Origin: Desulfosarcina alkanivorans | GTDB taxonomy: Bacteria; Desulfobacterota; Desulfobacteria; Desulfobacterales; Desulfosarcinaceae | Length of the DNA stretch: 64,000 nucleotides | Direction of reading: 5' to 3' | NCBI RefSeq assembly: GCF_009688945.1 | Contig: NZ_AP021874.1 | Location: forward strand, 682,001-746,000 | In this document: piece after piece, positions 54,988 to 64,000 of the stretch | Layout of the letters: every line of letters begins with the position of its first letter | Position numbering within the stretch: position 1 is the first letter of the stretch | Notes under the pieces: generated by a model | Seen by the model: only the letters and a program-made list of their open reading frames with translations | What the model was told of the DNA's origin: nothing | Database searches by the model: none | Program-made: the position numbers and the translations under genes

Positions 54988-55962
54988 ATGAAAACCGCAG
55001 AACGCATGATCGATGAAATCCAGCCGCTGGTGGAAAATGGATGGGACGACGCCGCCATGTCGGCATACGAAAAGCTGATCGAATCTTTTCCCGGACACGC
55101 CCAGGCGCATTTTGATCTGGCGATGCTGTACCTGAAGCACCAGCACGATGACCGGGCCTTGAGCCACCTGCAGGAATCGGTGGCACTGGCGCCTGACCAG
55201 GCGGACTACCTCAAAATGCTGGCCGATTTCTACTTTACCCGAAGCGAAGAGACTGAAAAGGCTTTACAGATTTATCGGCGCCTGGTCAAAATGGATCCGC
55301 AGAATCCGGAACTGCATACCATTGCCGGGAACCTGGCGGTGGCCCTGCACCAGTTTGATTTCGCCGTTGAGTGCTATCAGTCGGTTCTCGACATGGATCC
55401 CGAAAACGCCAATGCCCGCGACAATCTCGAAAAACTGAAGGCCCATCTGCAGCAGGGGGCGCCGGTCAGGACCGCAACGGCCGAGGAAATGTATGCGCAG
55501 GCCCGCGAACTGGCCGGATCCGGTGAGCGGGATCGTGCGGTCGAGGTGCTGGAACAATTGGTTCAGGCCCATTCCGATTTTGCCCTCGGACACAATGATC
55601 TGGGTGTCCTGTACAACCAGGCCGGAGATACGGAAAAAGCGCTGTATCATTACGAGCAGGCCCGGCAGGGCGATCCCGACAACCTGACCATCAAAAAGAA
55701 TCTGGCCGAGTTCTACTTTATCCAGGCCGGCGACTTCCCGGCAGCCCTTGGCATCGGGCTGGACATCCTGAAACAGGATCCGGAAGACACGGAGACCCTG
55801 ATGATGGCCGGGCACATCAACTTTGCCCTTGATCGTCCCCAGGACGCCAGGTTGTTTTACTCCCGGGTCCTGGAAATCGAACCCTGGCACTTCGAAGCCA
55901 GTGAATGCATGTCCAAAATGGACGACCATCACCAATCACCGGGAACGGCAGCCGTGCTTTGA
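54988..55962 (+). CDS. TPR protein
   Basis: A 324-residue protein made almost wholly of tetratricopeptide repeats (for example ALSHLQESVALAPDQADYLK, ALYHYEQARQGDPDNLTIKK), with no catalytic domain. The ATG at 54988 is best placed relative to AGGAG (nine bases). It lies between two TPR-glycosyltransferases and is probably a scaffold or target-recognition partner. No signal peptide. Confidence 0.8.
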   Translation: MKTAERMIDEIQPLVENGWDDAAMSAYEKLIESFPGHAQAHFDLAMLYLKHQHDDRALSHLQESVALAPDQADYLKMLADFYFTRSEETEKALQIYRRLVKMDPQNPELHTIAGNLAVALHQFDFAVECYQSVLDMDPENANARDNLEKLKAHLQQGAPVRTATAEEMYAQARELAGSGERDRAVEVLEQLVQAHSDFALGHNDLGVLYNQAGDTEKALYHYEQARQGDPDNLTIKKNLAEFYFIQAGDFPAALGIGLDILKQDPEDTETLMMAGHINFALDRPQDARLFYSRVLEIEPWHFEASECMSKMDDHHQSPGTAAVL

Positions 55963-56018
55963 CCGGATGTGAACATCCAAGGAAACCGAAACCGATTAAA
56001 CCAGATGGTGGACTGCTG

Positions 56019-58745
56019 ATGGCCATACCATTCACAAATGAAGAACAGGCCGCTCCGATATTGGCCATGGCCGTTGCATGCCATCGAAACGGTGAGTTGG
56101 GCAAGGCTGCGCAACACTATTCAGAGATCCTTGACCGCTGGCCAGACCACCCCGATGCGCTTCATCTGCTCGGGGTGGTGTCTTTTCAGCGTGGAGATGC
56201 GGATCACGCGATTTCGCTGCTCGAGCGGGCCGTGGAGATGGACGCGTCTTCCCCCGCCTTTTACAACAACCTGGGAAATGCATACCGGCAGGCCGGGCGA
56301 TACGAAAAGGCCCACAGGAGCTACCTTGAAGCGCTTAAAAGGGATCGGGGTTTTATGGAAGCCTATTTCGGTCTGGGACATACCCTGATGGAAGCCGGCC
56401 AGACCGAGCAGGCCCTTCGTGCTTACGAAATGGTCGTCGACCTGAAACCCGGATTTGCGCAAGGCCATTTCTTTATGGGCAACGCGCTCAAAGCCCTGGG
56501 CGGAGTCCACCTGGAGCGCGCCGCCTCGTGTTATCGCCAGGCGATTCAGTTAAACCCGGATGATCTGCCATCCCGACGTGAACTCGGCAGTCTTTATCTC
56601 GACCAATCGCAATGGCATCGCGCCATCGCGGTTTTCGGCGAGCTGCTGGAGATCCATCCAGGTTTACCGGAAATTCTGCTGGGGATGGGACATGCTTATC
56701 TGGGTGCGGGGAAAACCGGTGAGGCCATCGCTGCCTACCGTGAAGTGATTCGGTTGCATCCGCAGGAGGCTGATGCATGGAACAACCTCGGCCTCGCCTG
56801 CCAGGAAACAGGTGATTACCAAGCGGCGGAGTCAAGCTTTTTAAAATTGATCGAAATAAACCCCGAACAGGCCGGTGCCTATGTTCATCTGGGAAACCTG
56901 TATGACCGGCTCGGCCGCTTCGAACAGGCCATTTCAGCATATGACAGCGCCCTTGCCCTTGATCCTGAAAATCACAGGATCTACAACAACAAAGGACATG
57001 TGCTTGATCGATCCGGCCGGATAAGGCAGGCGATCGACTGCTATCAGCGTGCGCTTTCGCTTAGACCGGTTTACCCGGAGTGCCTGCATAATCTGGGGAT
57101 TGCCGTTTTGAGGGATGGCCATCCGGGTGACGCCATGCGTTACTTTTCGCAGGCACTGGATGCGGATCCTGAAATGCTGCGGGTGCACAACAGCATCGGA
57201 AACGCATACAAGGCGCTGGGAAAAACGGAAGACGCGATCGGCCAGTATCGCCGAGCCATAGACAAGGCGCCCGATTTTTTGGAGGCCTGGCAAAACCTGG
57301 GATGCATTTACGCGGAATCGGGACAACCGGACAAGGCGGCGGCGTGCTATGATGAAGTTCTGAAAAAGAAAGGGGATTTCGGGCTTGAAGTCAAACGTGC
57401 CATGTTGCTGCCGCTGTTTTATGAATCAAACGATGACATCATTCGTTCACGAACCGATTTTATCCGGCGGGTAGACCGGCTGCTGGAAGGTCCTCCCAAT
57501 CGGCTCGAGGATCCTTACCTTCAAATCCGCAATACCAACCACAACCTTGCCTTGCATGGCTTGAACGACCGCAGCATTCGTGAGAAAATTGCCCGGTTCT
57601 ACCTCAAGAGCAGCCCCGGGCTGGCTTGGAGCTCCCCGACCCTCAAAAATACCCGCCAGGCCGGGGAAAAAATAAAAATAGGGTTTTTATCCAGATACTT
57701 ATATAACCACACCATTGGAAACCTATATGAGGGCGTGATTGAACATCTGCCAAGGGATAAATTTCAAGTCATCGTATTTCGAATTCCAGAGAAGCAGGAT
57801 CATGTTTCCACGGCGATTGACAGAAGTGTCGACGAGGTGGTGATTCTTCCGCAGGACCTGGTCCACGCACGGGAACAAGTTGCATCCCGCATGCTGGACA
57901 TTCTGTTTTTTCCGGAAATAGGGATGGATGCCTTCACCTATTTTCTGGCTTTTTCACGACTTGCGCCGATTCAGATCAAACGCGGGTTTCCGGTTACATC
58001 GGGCATCCCCAATGTAGATTATTTTATTTCATGCGCTTTTTTCGAACCCCCGGAAGCTCAGGATCACTATTCGGAGGCGCTGATTCGATTGAAGCGATCC
58101 GGGTATTGCTATCGCCGGCCGAGGATTGACACCCCCCAGGTGAACCGGGAAACCTACGGGTTGCCAAGGCGAGGCCGTCTTTACGCCTGCCTCCAGAGTA
58201 TCTTCAAATTCCATCCGGAATTCGACGCCCTGCTGGGAAAGATCCTGAAAAAAGACCCCGATGGCCATCTGGTACTGCTGGGCGGGCTCCACCACAACTG
58301 GCGCAATCGCTGGCTCGGGCGTTTCAAAAAACATCACGCCGACGTTTCCGACCGTATCGTGTTTTTACCCCAGCTGGGGCGCGAGGAGTTCATCTCCATG
58401 TTCACGATCGTCGATGCCGTGCTCGATACCATTCACTTCAGCGGCGGAAACACCTCTCTGGAGTGCTTTGCCAACAACGTTCCGGTGGTCACGTGGCCCA
58501 GCCCGTTCATGCGTGGCCGGCTGACCGCCGGATTTTACGGGATGATGGGGATCGAAGACTGTATCGCCGACGATTACGACCATTACGTTGATCTGGCACT
58601 TCGGCTTGCCAATGACAAACCCTGGAAAGAAAAGATATCGCAGCTTCTTGAAACGAAATCTGCCGTGTTGTTCGACGATTTTGAATCGGTCCGGGAACTG
58701 GAGGGCCTTTTTGAGAAGCTGGTGAAACAGCACCTGGTCGGCTAA
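56019..58745 (+). CDS. TPR protein with GT41-like glycosyltransferase domain
   Basis: A 908-residue protein. Residues ~5-470 hold about twelve TPRs. Residues ~545-905 resemble the OGT/SPINDLY C-terminus: KIGFLSRYLYNHTIGNL, ILFFPEIGMDAFTYFLA, CLQSIFKFHPEFDALL (Lys at the OGT-like position) and IHFSGGNTSLECFANNVPVV. It diverges from the GT41 protein upstream, so it may use a different donor. Start at the ATG at 56019 is preceded by GGTGGA. Ends the plus-strand set; the next gene is convergent. Confidence 0.82.
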   Translation: MAIPFTNEEQAAPILAMAVACHRNGELGKAAQHYSEILDRWPDHPDALHLLGVVSFQRGDADHAISLLERAVEMDASSPAFYNNLGNAYRQAGRYEKAHRSYLEALKRDRGFMEAYFGLGHTLMEAGQTEQALRAYEMVVDLKPGFAQGHFFMGNALKALGGVHLERAASCYRQAIQLNPDDLPSRRELGSLYLDQSQWHRAIAVFGELLEIHPGLPEILLGMGHAYLGAGKTGEAIAAYREVIRLHPQEADAWNNLGLACQETGDYQAAESSFLKLIEINPEQAGAYVHLGNLYDRLGRFEQAISAYDSALALDPENHRIYNNKGHVLDRSGRIRQAIDCYQRALSLRPVYPECLHNLGIAVLRDGHPGDAMRYFSQALDADPEMLRVHNSIGNAYKALGKTEDAIGQYRRAIDKAPDFLEAWQNLGCIYAESGQPDKAAACYDEVLKKKGDFGLEVKRAMLLPLFYESNDDIIRSRTDFIRRVDRLLEGPPNRLEDPYLQIRNTNHNLALHGLNDRSIREKIARFYLKSSPGLAWSSPTLKNTRQAGEKIKIGFLSRYLYNHTIGNLYEGVIEHLPRDKFQVIVFRIPEKQDHVSTAIDRSVDEVVILPQDLVHAREQVASRMLDILFFPEIGMDAFTYFLAFSRLAPIQIKRGFPVTSGIPNVDYFISCAFFEPPEAQDHYSEALIRLKRSGYCYRRPRIDTPQVNRETYGLPRRGRLYACLQSIFKFHPEFDALLGKILKKDPDGHLVLLGGLHHNWRNRWLGRFKKHHADVSDRIVFLPQLGREEFISMFTIVDAVLDTIHFSGGNTSLECFANNVPVVTWPSPFMRGRLTAGFYGMMGIEDCIADDYDHYVDLALRLANDKPWKEKISQLLETKSAVLFDDFESVRELEGLFEKLVKQHLVG

Positions 58746-58788
58746 AGCGCCATTAAGGGCCGTCAGACTGCCTCTGGTCCCGGGCGGG

Positions 58789-59883
58789 TCATGTTATTTT
58801 TTCCAGTAATGTCCGTGCCATTCGTTCCCAGGTGAATTTTTCAAGATCCCTTCCTGCCCGGCGGCCTTTTCTACCGGCAATTTCTCTGTGATGGTAGGCG
58901 ACTTCGATGGTTTCGATCAGCTCTTCAAGAGATGGCTCCTCCCATCTGGCGATCCGTTGCTGTTTGGAATTGACGACGTTGAGGGGGCGCATGCGTTGGA
59001 GTAAGAACGAATTGTTTTCGTTGATGACATCCATGTGACCACTGGTATTGGACGCGATCACCGGTTTGGCGCATGCCATGTATTCCATCATGACGAGATT
59101 GGTGCCGCCTTCGCAACGATTCGGAAATACGCCGATATCGGTCTGGGCATACAGGTTTCTCAATTGATGGTTGGGAGCGATGTCGAGGGTGATGATCCGC
59201 GTCGCATCCAGGCCGTTGTCCGTGTATAGGCGTTTCATATTCTCCTGCCAGGATGCCGTCGAGGAATAGTTGAATCGGATATGGGAAGACAGCTGCATCA
59301 TACGCATCGACTCGGGCCACAGGTTGAACCAGCAGTTTACCAGAAGAATATCCCGATATTTTTCCATCAACACCTTAATCGCCTTCAGCACCAGGTCCTG
59401 GCCTTTGCGGTACTCGAATTTGCCGCCTGAGAAAATAACGTACGATTCCTTAGGTTTGAGGTCTGTGATGGGGAAAAAACGCTGAGGGTCGATGCCTTGG
59501 AGAAGGACATCGGCATTGGCGATGCCGGCTTCGGTCATCCGGTCCCGGCACCAGGTCGAACCGCCAAATACCATGTCGTATCGCTCTGAATTTGTTTTGG
59601 AATCGGCGGTGAGTTCATTTTCAAAAAACGTGTAAGCGAAATTTGAGGTGCCACGTGCTTTTTCGTAAAGGGGGTATAGATTGACATCCGTCAATGCCTG
59701 GAAAACCTTCCCCTCGAGATTGGAATTTCCGGCCGATCCGTCCGACTCGGAAAGGATGTGGATATCTCTGAGTTTGGAGAGCTCTGAAATAAGGTACTCG
59801 CTGCAAACGCCCCACCCGAAATTTTTTCCTGATTTAAGGCCCAGATACAGTTTTTCTTTCCGCTTTGAAGGGCTGATCGACAT
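58789..59883 (-). CDS. GT4-family glycosyltransferase
   Basis: A 364-residue GT-B enzyme on the minus strand: WGVCSEYLISELS near the N-terminus, LQGIDPQRFFP, YVIFSGGKFEYRKGQDLVLK at the C-domain start and CEGGTNLVMMEYMACAKPVI with the donor-site glutamates. GGAG lies ten bases before the ATG. It is divergent from maf, sharing the 59884-60171 spacer. Sugar specificity unknown. Confidence 0.87.
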   Translation of the reverse strand: MSISPSKRKEKLYLGLKSGKNFGWGVCSEYLISELSKLRDIHILSESDGSAGNSNLEGKVFQALTDVNLYPLYEKARGTSNFAYTFFENELTADSKTNSERYDMVFGGSTWCRDRMTEAGIANADVLLQGIDPQRFFPITDLKPKESYVIFSGGKFEYRKGQDLVLKAIKVLMEKYRDILLVNCWFNLWPESMRMMQLSSHIRFNYSSTASWQENMKRLYTDNGLDATRIITLDIAPNHQLRNLYAQTDIGVFPNRCEGGTNLVMMEYMACAKPVIASNTSGHMDVINENNSFLLQRMRPLNVVNSKQQRIARWEEPSLEELIETIEVAYHHREIAGRKGRRAGRDLEKFTWERMARTLLEKIT

Positions 59884-60114
59884 GAAGGGCTTTCTCCATT
59901 GAATTGAGCAACGCGTATGCCTCCGTCTGGAAACCGAACAGTTGAGAACTCATTTCGATGAATCCGGTTGCGCATCAAAAGGGCGACAAGCATCGCTGAA
60001 TTATCGTCCGGGAAATTTAAAATCGCCAAACAATTGACAGCGAAAGTCAGGTGTAAAAACTTGCGAATCGGCGAAGATCCGCTGCTTCCAAGGGAATTTA
60101 TAAAATTAAGCGTC

Positions 60115-60130
60115 GGGCACGAATTTTGCT
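60115..60130 (+). promoter_or_regulatory. Sigma-54 (RpoN) promoter of maf
   Basis: GGGCACGAATTTTGCT matches the -24/-12 consensus TGGCACG-N4-TTGC at every position but the first, with exactly ten bases between the invariant GG and GC. The predicted start of transcription is about 30 bases before the maf start codon. Confidence 0.75.
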
Positions 60131-60171
60131 GAAATAGCTGCAGTAAAAATCTCCAGGTGCCGTGGACGAAC

Positions 60172-62514
60172 ATGTATCCGAATAATAGCACAGCCATTTT
60201 CCAACACAATAACGAAATGCTGAAACGTCGGTTTCCCGATGTTTATGCCGAGATTCTCAAGGCCGGCCGGCTGCCCTTCGAAACCACCATTTTCAAGACG
60301 GCCAAAGGGCATGTCAACATCGATTGTTCAGGAACCTTCGGGCGTCTGCCGTGGTACAACACGGATGACATCCCGGGCCAAACCAGGGCGTCGATGGCGG
60401 AATGGCGCCTTGCTGGAAACGACTACCTCATCTGCCTCGGCCTGGGACTCGGCTACCAGGCGCTTATGGCGGTGGACGCCTTCCAGAAGCAACCGTCCCA
60501 CGGGCGGCCCGGAATCGTGGTGTTTGAGCGGTCCCCGGCGATGTTCAGGATAGTGATGCATCTGATGGATTTACGGCGCCTTCTCTCCTACGACGGTCTT
60601 CAATTGCATGTGGGTGATGGTTTTCGCGTGGACGATGTGATCGATCGCATGGCGATGGCTCTTTTTCTGGGCAAACAGCGCGTTGTCAGTGATGCCGCCT
60701 CCCGTAAAATATTTGGCGCGCCATTTCTAAGGCTTGAGAGGGATGTCCTCCAGTGCCTCGGCGCGACCCGGGATCTATGGCATACCGTAAAAGAGCTGGG
60801 ACCTGAAATTTTCACCAACACCGTACAAAATCTGCCGACCCTATTTACCGGCCAGACGCTGGGCAGCGTGAGGGGGGCACTGCGTGGTCTGCCCGCCGTA
60901 TGCGTAGCCGCCGGCCCCTCTCTGGATGCAGCCATACCATGGTTAAAAGCGATTGGGAACCGGGCCGTCATCATGGCCGTCGATTCGGCCATCCCCGCAC
61001 TGGTTTCAGCCGGCATCCGGCCGCACATGGTCGTTACTGCGGACGTCAGAGATATCAATATCAGAAAATTTCGCGCCTACCTGGATGACCTGCGGGATGC
61101 GATCCTGGTCTACGCCGTAGAATCGAATCCGGACAATGTCCGAATGTTTCTGGGCGCTCGAAAACTGGCCGTATCCATCAATAATCCCATCCTGAACAGA
61201 TGGCTGGGGCTCAGGTGGGATCTGCAGTGCGCACTGCCCGCCATGGCTACCGTTACCCATGCCGCCGTCTTTTCCGCAATGGAACTGGGCGCCGACCCAA
61301 TCGTATTTGTCGGCATGGATATGGCTTTCCCCGATGGTCAATCCCACGCCGTCGATGCCATGCATCACTACCAGCTTTCACCCGAGGCCTTTATCCCCGT
61401 GGCGGGTGTTTCGGGGCGCCCGGTCCAAACCGACCGCCCTTTGAACAATTACCGGGTGCAACTCGAACGCGTGATTACCCGTCGACATGAACAATTCATC
61501 AATACCTCATTTACAGGTGCCCGGATTGCAGGAACCACGTCAAAAAGCCTTCAAGAGGTCTGCCAAACCCTGCTGCCATGCTCCCTGGACGTCTCCTCAC
61601 GATTGAACCGGATCGACTGGAAACCGGTGCGGGATTGGGGGGAAATCGCCAGGGAACTGCACCATATGCGCGACGCGCTGGAAGACTTCATCATGGCATG
61701 CGGGCAGGGGAGGGGCTTGATCAATGGTGCGGCCGGTCATGGCGATGCGGCCCCTGTTGGCCGAAGCGATACCATCGACGCGTTTATCAACCGCTTTAAC
61801 GGTAAATACCGGGACATGCTGGATCTGCTTTGGGGGACGCAATTGAAGGGTTTTCGAAGGGCCGAGAGACGCAGGACCCAGGATTCTCCTCCGGTCAGCG
61901 GAACCGCTTCCCTGTGGGTCGATGGAAAACCCCTATCCGTCTGGCGCGCCTTTTTCGATTCCCATGAGAACTCGGCAGTCGCCTTTCAAACGCATCTCAA
62001 ATCGATTTGCCCATTTTTTGAATATATGGATCACCATTCAAGAGAAATGTCCGCAAACTTTTCTTCACGGCCCGGGTCAACGATGAACGCATTGGATACC
62101 GCCGGATTCCTGGCCGGAATGAAAGAAGTCCAGAAGGCGGAAGCCTGCTATCTGCAACACGTTCGCAGGTGGCCGGCAGATGTAACCGCCTGGAGGGGGT
62201 TGATCGGTATGTATGTCCGTTTCAACCTGTGGAAACCGGCAGCAAAAGCCATCGATCGGGCGATGTCAACAGGGGGGGGGAAGACCGAAATCGATTCCCT
62301 GAACAGAACGGTAACCAGGCGGATCGATGCCTTGCGGGAGCAGGCCGCCGATGCGCTGTCCAAAGATGATATTGAAACGGCGCGTATGTCCCTGCTCGAG
62401 TATCTGGCTGTATTTCCCGGCGATGAGAAGGCGCTGTCTCTCAGATCGGCGATTTACAAAAAGAGCCGACGATCACGGGATTCAAGGGCATCCAACGATA
62501 CCGGGATGAATTGA
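60172..62514 (+). CDS. maf: Maf-type flagellin glycosyltransferase (motility accessory factor, DUF115)
   Basis: A 780-residue cytoplasmic protein with the central DUF115/MptE-like domain: CVAAGPSLDAAIPWLK, IMAVDSAIPALVSAGIRPHM, VTADVRD and FVGMDMAFPDGQSHA. Maf proteins transfer nonulosonic acids (pseudaminic, legionaminic or sialic) from CMP donors onto flagellin. Here the NeuB-like and CMP-sugar synthetase genes could supply the donor. The C-terminal ~130 residues are helical. Start at the ATG at 60172; a GTG at 60157 is an alternative. The sigma-54 promoter ties it to flagellar gene expression. Confidence 0.9.
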   Translation: MYPNNSTAIFQHNNEMLKRRFPDVYAEILKAGRLPFETTIFKTAKGHVNIDCSGTFGRLPWYNTDDIPGQTRASMAEWRLAGNDYLICLGLGLGYQALMAVDAFQKQPSHGRPGIVVFERSPAMFRIVMHLMDLRRLLSYDGLQLHVGDGFRVDDVIDRMAMALFLGKQRVVSDAASRKIFGAPFLRLERDVLQCLGATRDLWHTVKELGPEIFTNTVQNLPTLFTGQTLGSVRGALRGLPAVCVAAGPSLDAAIPWLKAIGNRAVIMAVDSAIPALVSAGIRPHMVVTADVRDINIRKFRAYLDDLRDAILVYAVESNPDNVRMFLGARKLAVSINNPILNRWLGLRWDLQCALPAMATVTHAAVFSAMELGADPIVFVGMDMAFPDGQSHAVDAMHHYQLSPEAFIPVAGVSGRPVQTDRPLNNYRVQLERVITRRHEQFINTSFTGARIAGTTSKSLQEVCQTLLPCSLDVSSRLNRIDWKPVRDWGEIARELHHMRDALEDFIMACGQGRGLINGAAGHGDAAPVGRSDTIDAFINRFNGKYRDMLDLLWGTQLKGFRRAERRRTQDSPPVSGTASLWVDGKPLSVWRAFFDSHENSAVAFQTHLKSICPFFEYMDHHSREMSANFSSRPGSTMNALDTAGFLAGMKEVQKAEACYLQHVRRWPADVTAWRGLIGMYVRFNLWKPAAKAIDRAMSTGGGKTEIDSLNRTVTRRIDALREQAADALSKDDIETARMSLLEYLAVFPGDEKALSLRSAIYKKSRRSRDSRASNDTGMN

Positions 62515-62768
62515 TGTTGATGCACACTGCCGACGTGTTCGTGTCGAAGGATGAACATGAGCGGCGATCTGAATGGTGCCGGGACTGGCTGGAGGAAATG
62601 CTTTCCACCGCCCCGATTAGGCAGAGCGACCGGCCGCCCTGCGTTGCCAACAAAAAGACGGTTGCAGTGCTGCCTGGCATTACCCGCAGTCTTGGCCGTG
62701 AAACCGGACAACCGGCGACTGAAGAAAGAAAAGGATGCTCTCAACCCTATCCTGCTGCCGGCGGTTAA
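62514..62768 (+). CDS. Small hypothetical protein
   Basis: An 84-residue open frame whose ATG overlaps the maf stop (TGATG), so it would be coupled to maf. Its translation has no recognised motif and a Pro/Gly/Ala-rich end, and it may not be a real gene. It ends 20 bases before the next start. Confidence 0.3.
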   Translation: MLMHTADVFVSKDEHERRSEWCRDWLEEMLSTAPIRQSDRPPCVANKKTVAVLPGITRSLGRETGQPATEERKGCSQPYPAAGG

Positions 62769-62788
62769 GCTTAAGGGGATAAATCCAT

Positions 62789-64000
62789 ATGGGTCGGAAC
62801 CTTTCAAAAAAAGTCCTGATCATTCAAGAAAACGGGCACCACGCGCGCAATCGTGACTTCCGTGAGTGCTTTTCACTGAAGCGTGCCATGGAAACATTTC
62901 ATGTGGGGGCCGATGTCTGGGGAAAAGGCCATGCACGTTTTTCCATTCCCTTCGAACGTATCGTCGAGGATTATGATGCCGTCATCTCACTGGAAAACTA
63001 CGATGACGGCTGGCACCCGGACCTGTCCCGTGTCAGGGTGCCCACGGTCTTCTGGTGCATTGACGCCCACATGGGACCGGAGCGATATGTTGCCTTTGCA
63101 AAAAAGAACCGCTTCGATTGGGTCTTCAATGCGACAAGCTGCTTCGTGGAAGATTTCAAGGCCGCTGCGGGTGAGAGCCTGTGGCTGCCCAATGCATACG
63201 ACAGTTTTTTGATTGATAGATTGGTCAGCGTCCCGAAAACCATTCCACTCGGGTTTTGTGGAAATGTCGTCAACCGCGGGGAGTGGATCGACTACCTGAA
63301 AAAGCGATACGGTCTTCGCCATGATCGCATGGTCATCGGTGCCGACATGGTCAGGGCAGTGAATTCCTATCAAACCCATTGGAATCTGAATGTATCGATC
63401 GATATCAACTACCGAACTTTTGAGACCATGGGGTGCCGTACGCTCCTGCTGACCAATTATTCCCCGGACCTGCCCCATCTATTCGATTTGGACCGGCATC
63501 TCTTGTGCTATCGAAACAAAGCCGATTTGGACCATCTCATCGGTCAGGTCGTCTCGAATCCTGAGCATTTCGAAACAATAGCAGGAAATGGATACGATCA
63601 TGTCAAAGCTCATCATACCTACGTCAACCGGGCCAGGACCATACTTGAGAAGATTGAGTTGATTTCATCGACCCATAACGATGATGGCGTCAATGTTCGA
63701 CAATATAAAAAAAACGATTTGCCGGCCAGGATTTTCACTGCACAATATGGAGAAGAGGTTGTCCTCTGGAGATACTTTAAAAACAAGAAAAGAGGCTTTC
63801 TGGTGGATATCGGGGCTGCTGATGGCGTTCGATATTCAAATTCGAGGTACCTCATCAAATATTATGACTGGCGTGGCATTCTGGTGGAACCTCACCCTGA
63901 ATTTGTCAAAAGATTGGCCCTTTTATACGATGATCAACCGGACATCTCCATCTGTCCCTATGCGATTGCAGAGAAGGAGGAAATCCGGCCATTTTTCATG
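62789..64000 (+). CDS. Glycosyltransferase fused to FkbM methyltransferase (partial)
   Basis: An open frame of 404 codons running off the right edge, from the ATG at 62789 (AAGGGG upstream). Residues ~8-285 look like a CgeB-type GT-B protein (LIIQENGHHARNRDF, FWCIDAHMGPERYV, GFCGNVVNRGEW, TFETMGCRTLLLTNY). From ~330 an FkbM methyltransferase begins: FLVDIGAADGVRYSNSRYL and GILVEPHPEF. It would transfer and then methylate a sugar. It follows maf on the same strand. Confidence 0.78.
   Translation, partial: MGRNLSKKVLIIQENGHHARNRDFRECFSLKRAMETFHVGADVWGKGHARFSIPFERIVEDYDAVISLENYDDGWHPDLSRVRVPTVFWCIDAHMGPERYVAFAKKNRFDWVFNATSCFVEDFKAAAGESLWLPNAYDSFLIDRLVSVPKTIPLGFCGNVVNRGEWIDYLKKRYGLRHDRMVIGADMVRAVNSYQTHWNLNVSIDINYRTFETMGCRTLLLTNYSPDLPHLFDLDRHLLCYRNKADLDHLIGQVVSNPEHFETIAGNGYDHVKAHHTYVNRARTILEKIELISSTHNDDGVNVRQYKKNDLPARIFTAQYGEEVVLWRYFKNKKRGFLVDIGAADGVRYSNSRYLIKYYDWRGILVEPHPEFVKRLALLYDDQPDISICPYAIAEKEEIRPFFM

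Noticed and set aside
59908..59922. Minus-strand sigma-54-like boxes upstream of the GT4 gene at 58789-59883
   Set aside because: Spacing of GG and GC is right, but the -24 box is weak and transcription would start at or inside the ribosome site.
1..64000. CRISPR arrays, tRNA genes, insertion sequences, phage genes
   Set aside because: I looked for regularly spaced repeats, tRNA-like arms and transposase or integrase motifs and saw none I could support.

Overview
The window looks like a chromosomal stretch of a motile, anaerobic Desulfobacterota (deltaproteobacterial sulfate-reducer-like) bacterium. This is inferred from a Hyf/Ehr-type membrane complex, a DUF3783 protein, a PilZ protein, a large set of TPR glycosyltransferases and a Maf-type flagellin glycosyltransferase. 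No rRNA gene is present and I recognised no tRNA, so the taxonomy rests on gene content alone.

Layout. (1) 1-4418, minus strand: hyfB-hyfC-hyfE-hyfF-like membrane subunits of an energy-converting hydrogenase or hydrogenase-related (Ehr) complex; hyfF runs off the left edge. (2) 4717-11313: ordinary genes, namely a YkgJ-type Cys-cluster protein, a Cys-rich unknown, a DUF3783 protein, an aldo/keto reductase, the acetolactate synthase small subunit, a PilZ protein, a lipoprotein and a hybrid histidine kinase. (3) 11714-14980: UDP-glucuronate decarboxylase, galE and a TPR protein preceded by a sigma-28-like promoter. (4) 15176-28140: a nonulosonic-acid block (wHTH-Rossmann protein, NeuB-like synthase, glycosyltransferase, CMP-sugar synthetase), two unknowns, a 999-aa Cys-motif/radical-SAM fusion, a pyruvyltransferase-like protein, an SGNH-hydrolase/radical-SAM fusion and another radical SAM protein. 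(5) 28192-34186: a CDP-3,6-dideoxyhexose operon (cytidylyltransferase, 4,6-dehydratase, RmlC-like epimerase, SDR reductase, RfbH/E1, FAD protein), with the E3 reductase missing. (6) 34193-38909: two paralogues of a new putative transferase family and an FkbM methyltransferase, the last 3 kb clearly AT-rich. (7) 38952-49989: radical SAM protein, five glycosyltransferases (one tripartite), a CDP-paratose 2-epimerase-like SDR, a UXS pseudogene and a sialidase-fold protein, closed by a strong terminator at 50019-50049. (8) 50287-64000: three TPR-glycosyltransferases, a TPR protein, a GT4 on the minus strand, a maf gene behind a near-perfect sigma-54 promoter, and a GT-FkbM fusion cut by the right edge.

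How it fits together. Genes from 11714 onward make activated sugars (UDP-xylose/galactose, a CMP-nonulosonate, a CDP-dideoxyhexose), decorate them (radical SAM, pyruvyl, methyl and SGNH enzymes) and transfer them. I see no Wzx flippase, Wzy polymerase, ABC exporter or initiating membrane phosphoglycosyltransferase in about 50 kb. There are instead several soluble TPR/GT41-type and Maf-type transferases and flagellar-type promoters. The simplest reading is a cytoplasmic protein-glycosylation locus, most likely for flagellin, rather than an O-antigen locus. The least familiar parts are the CPxCG/CC transferase-like family in three copies (one fused to radical SAM), the SGNH-radical-SAM fusion, and the three-module glycosyltransferase with a degenerate third module.
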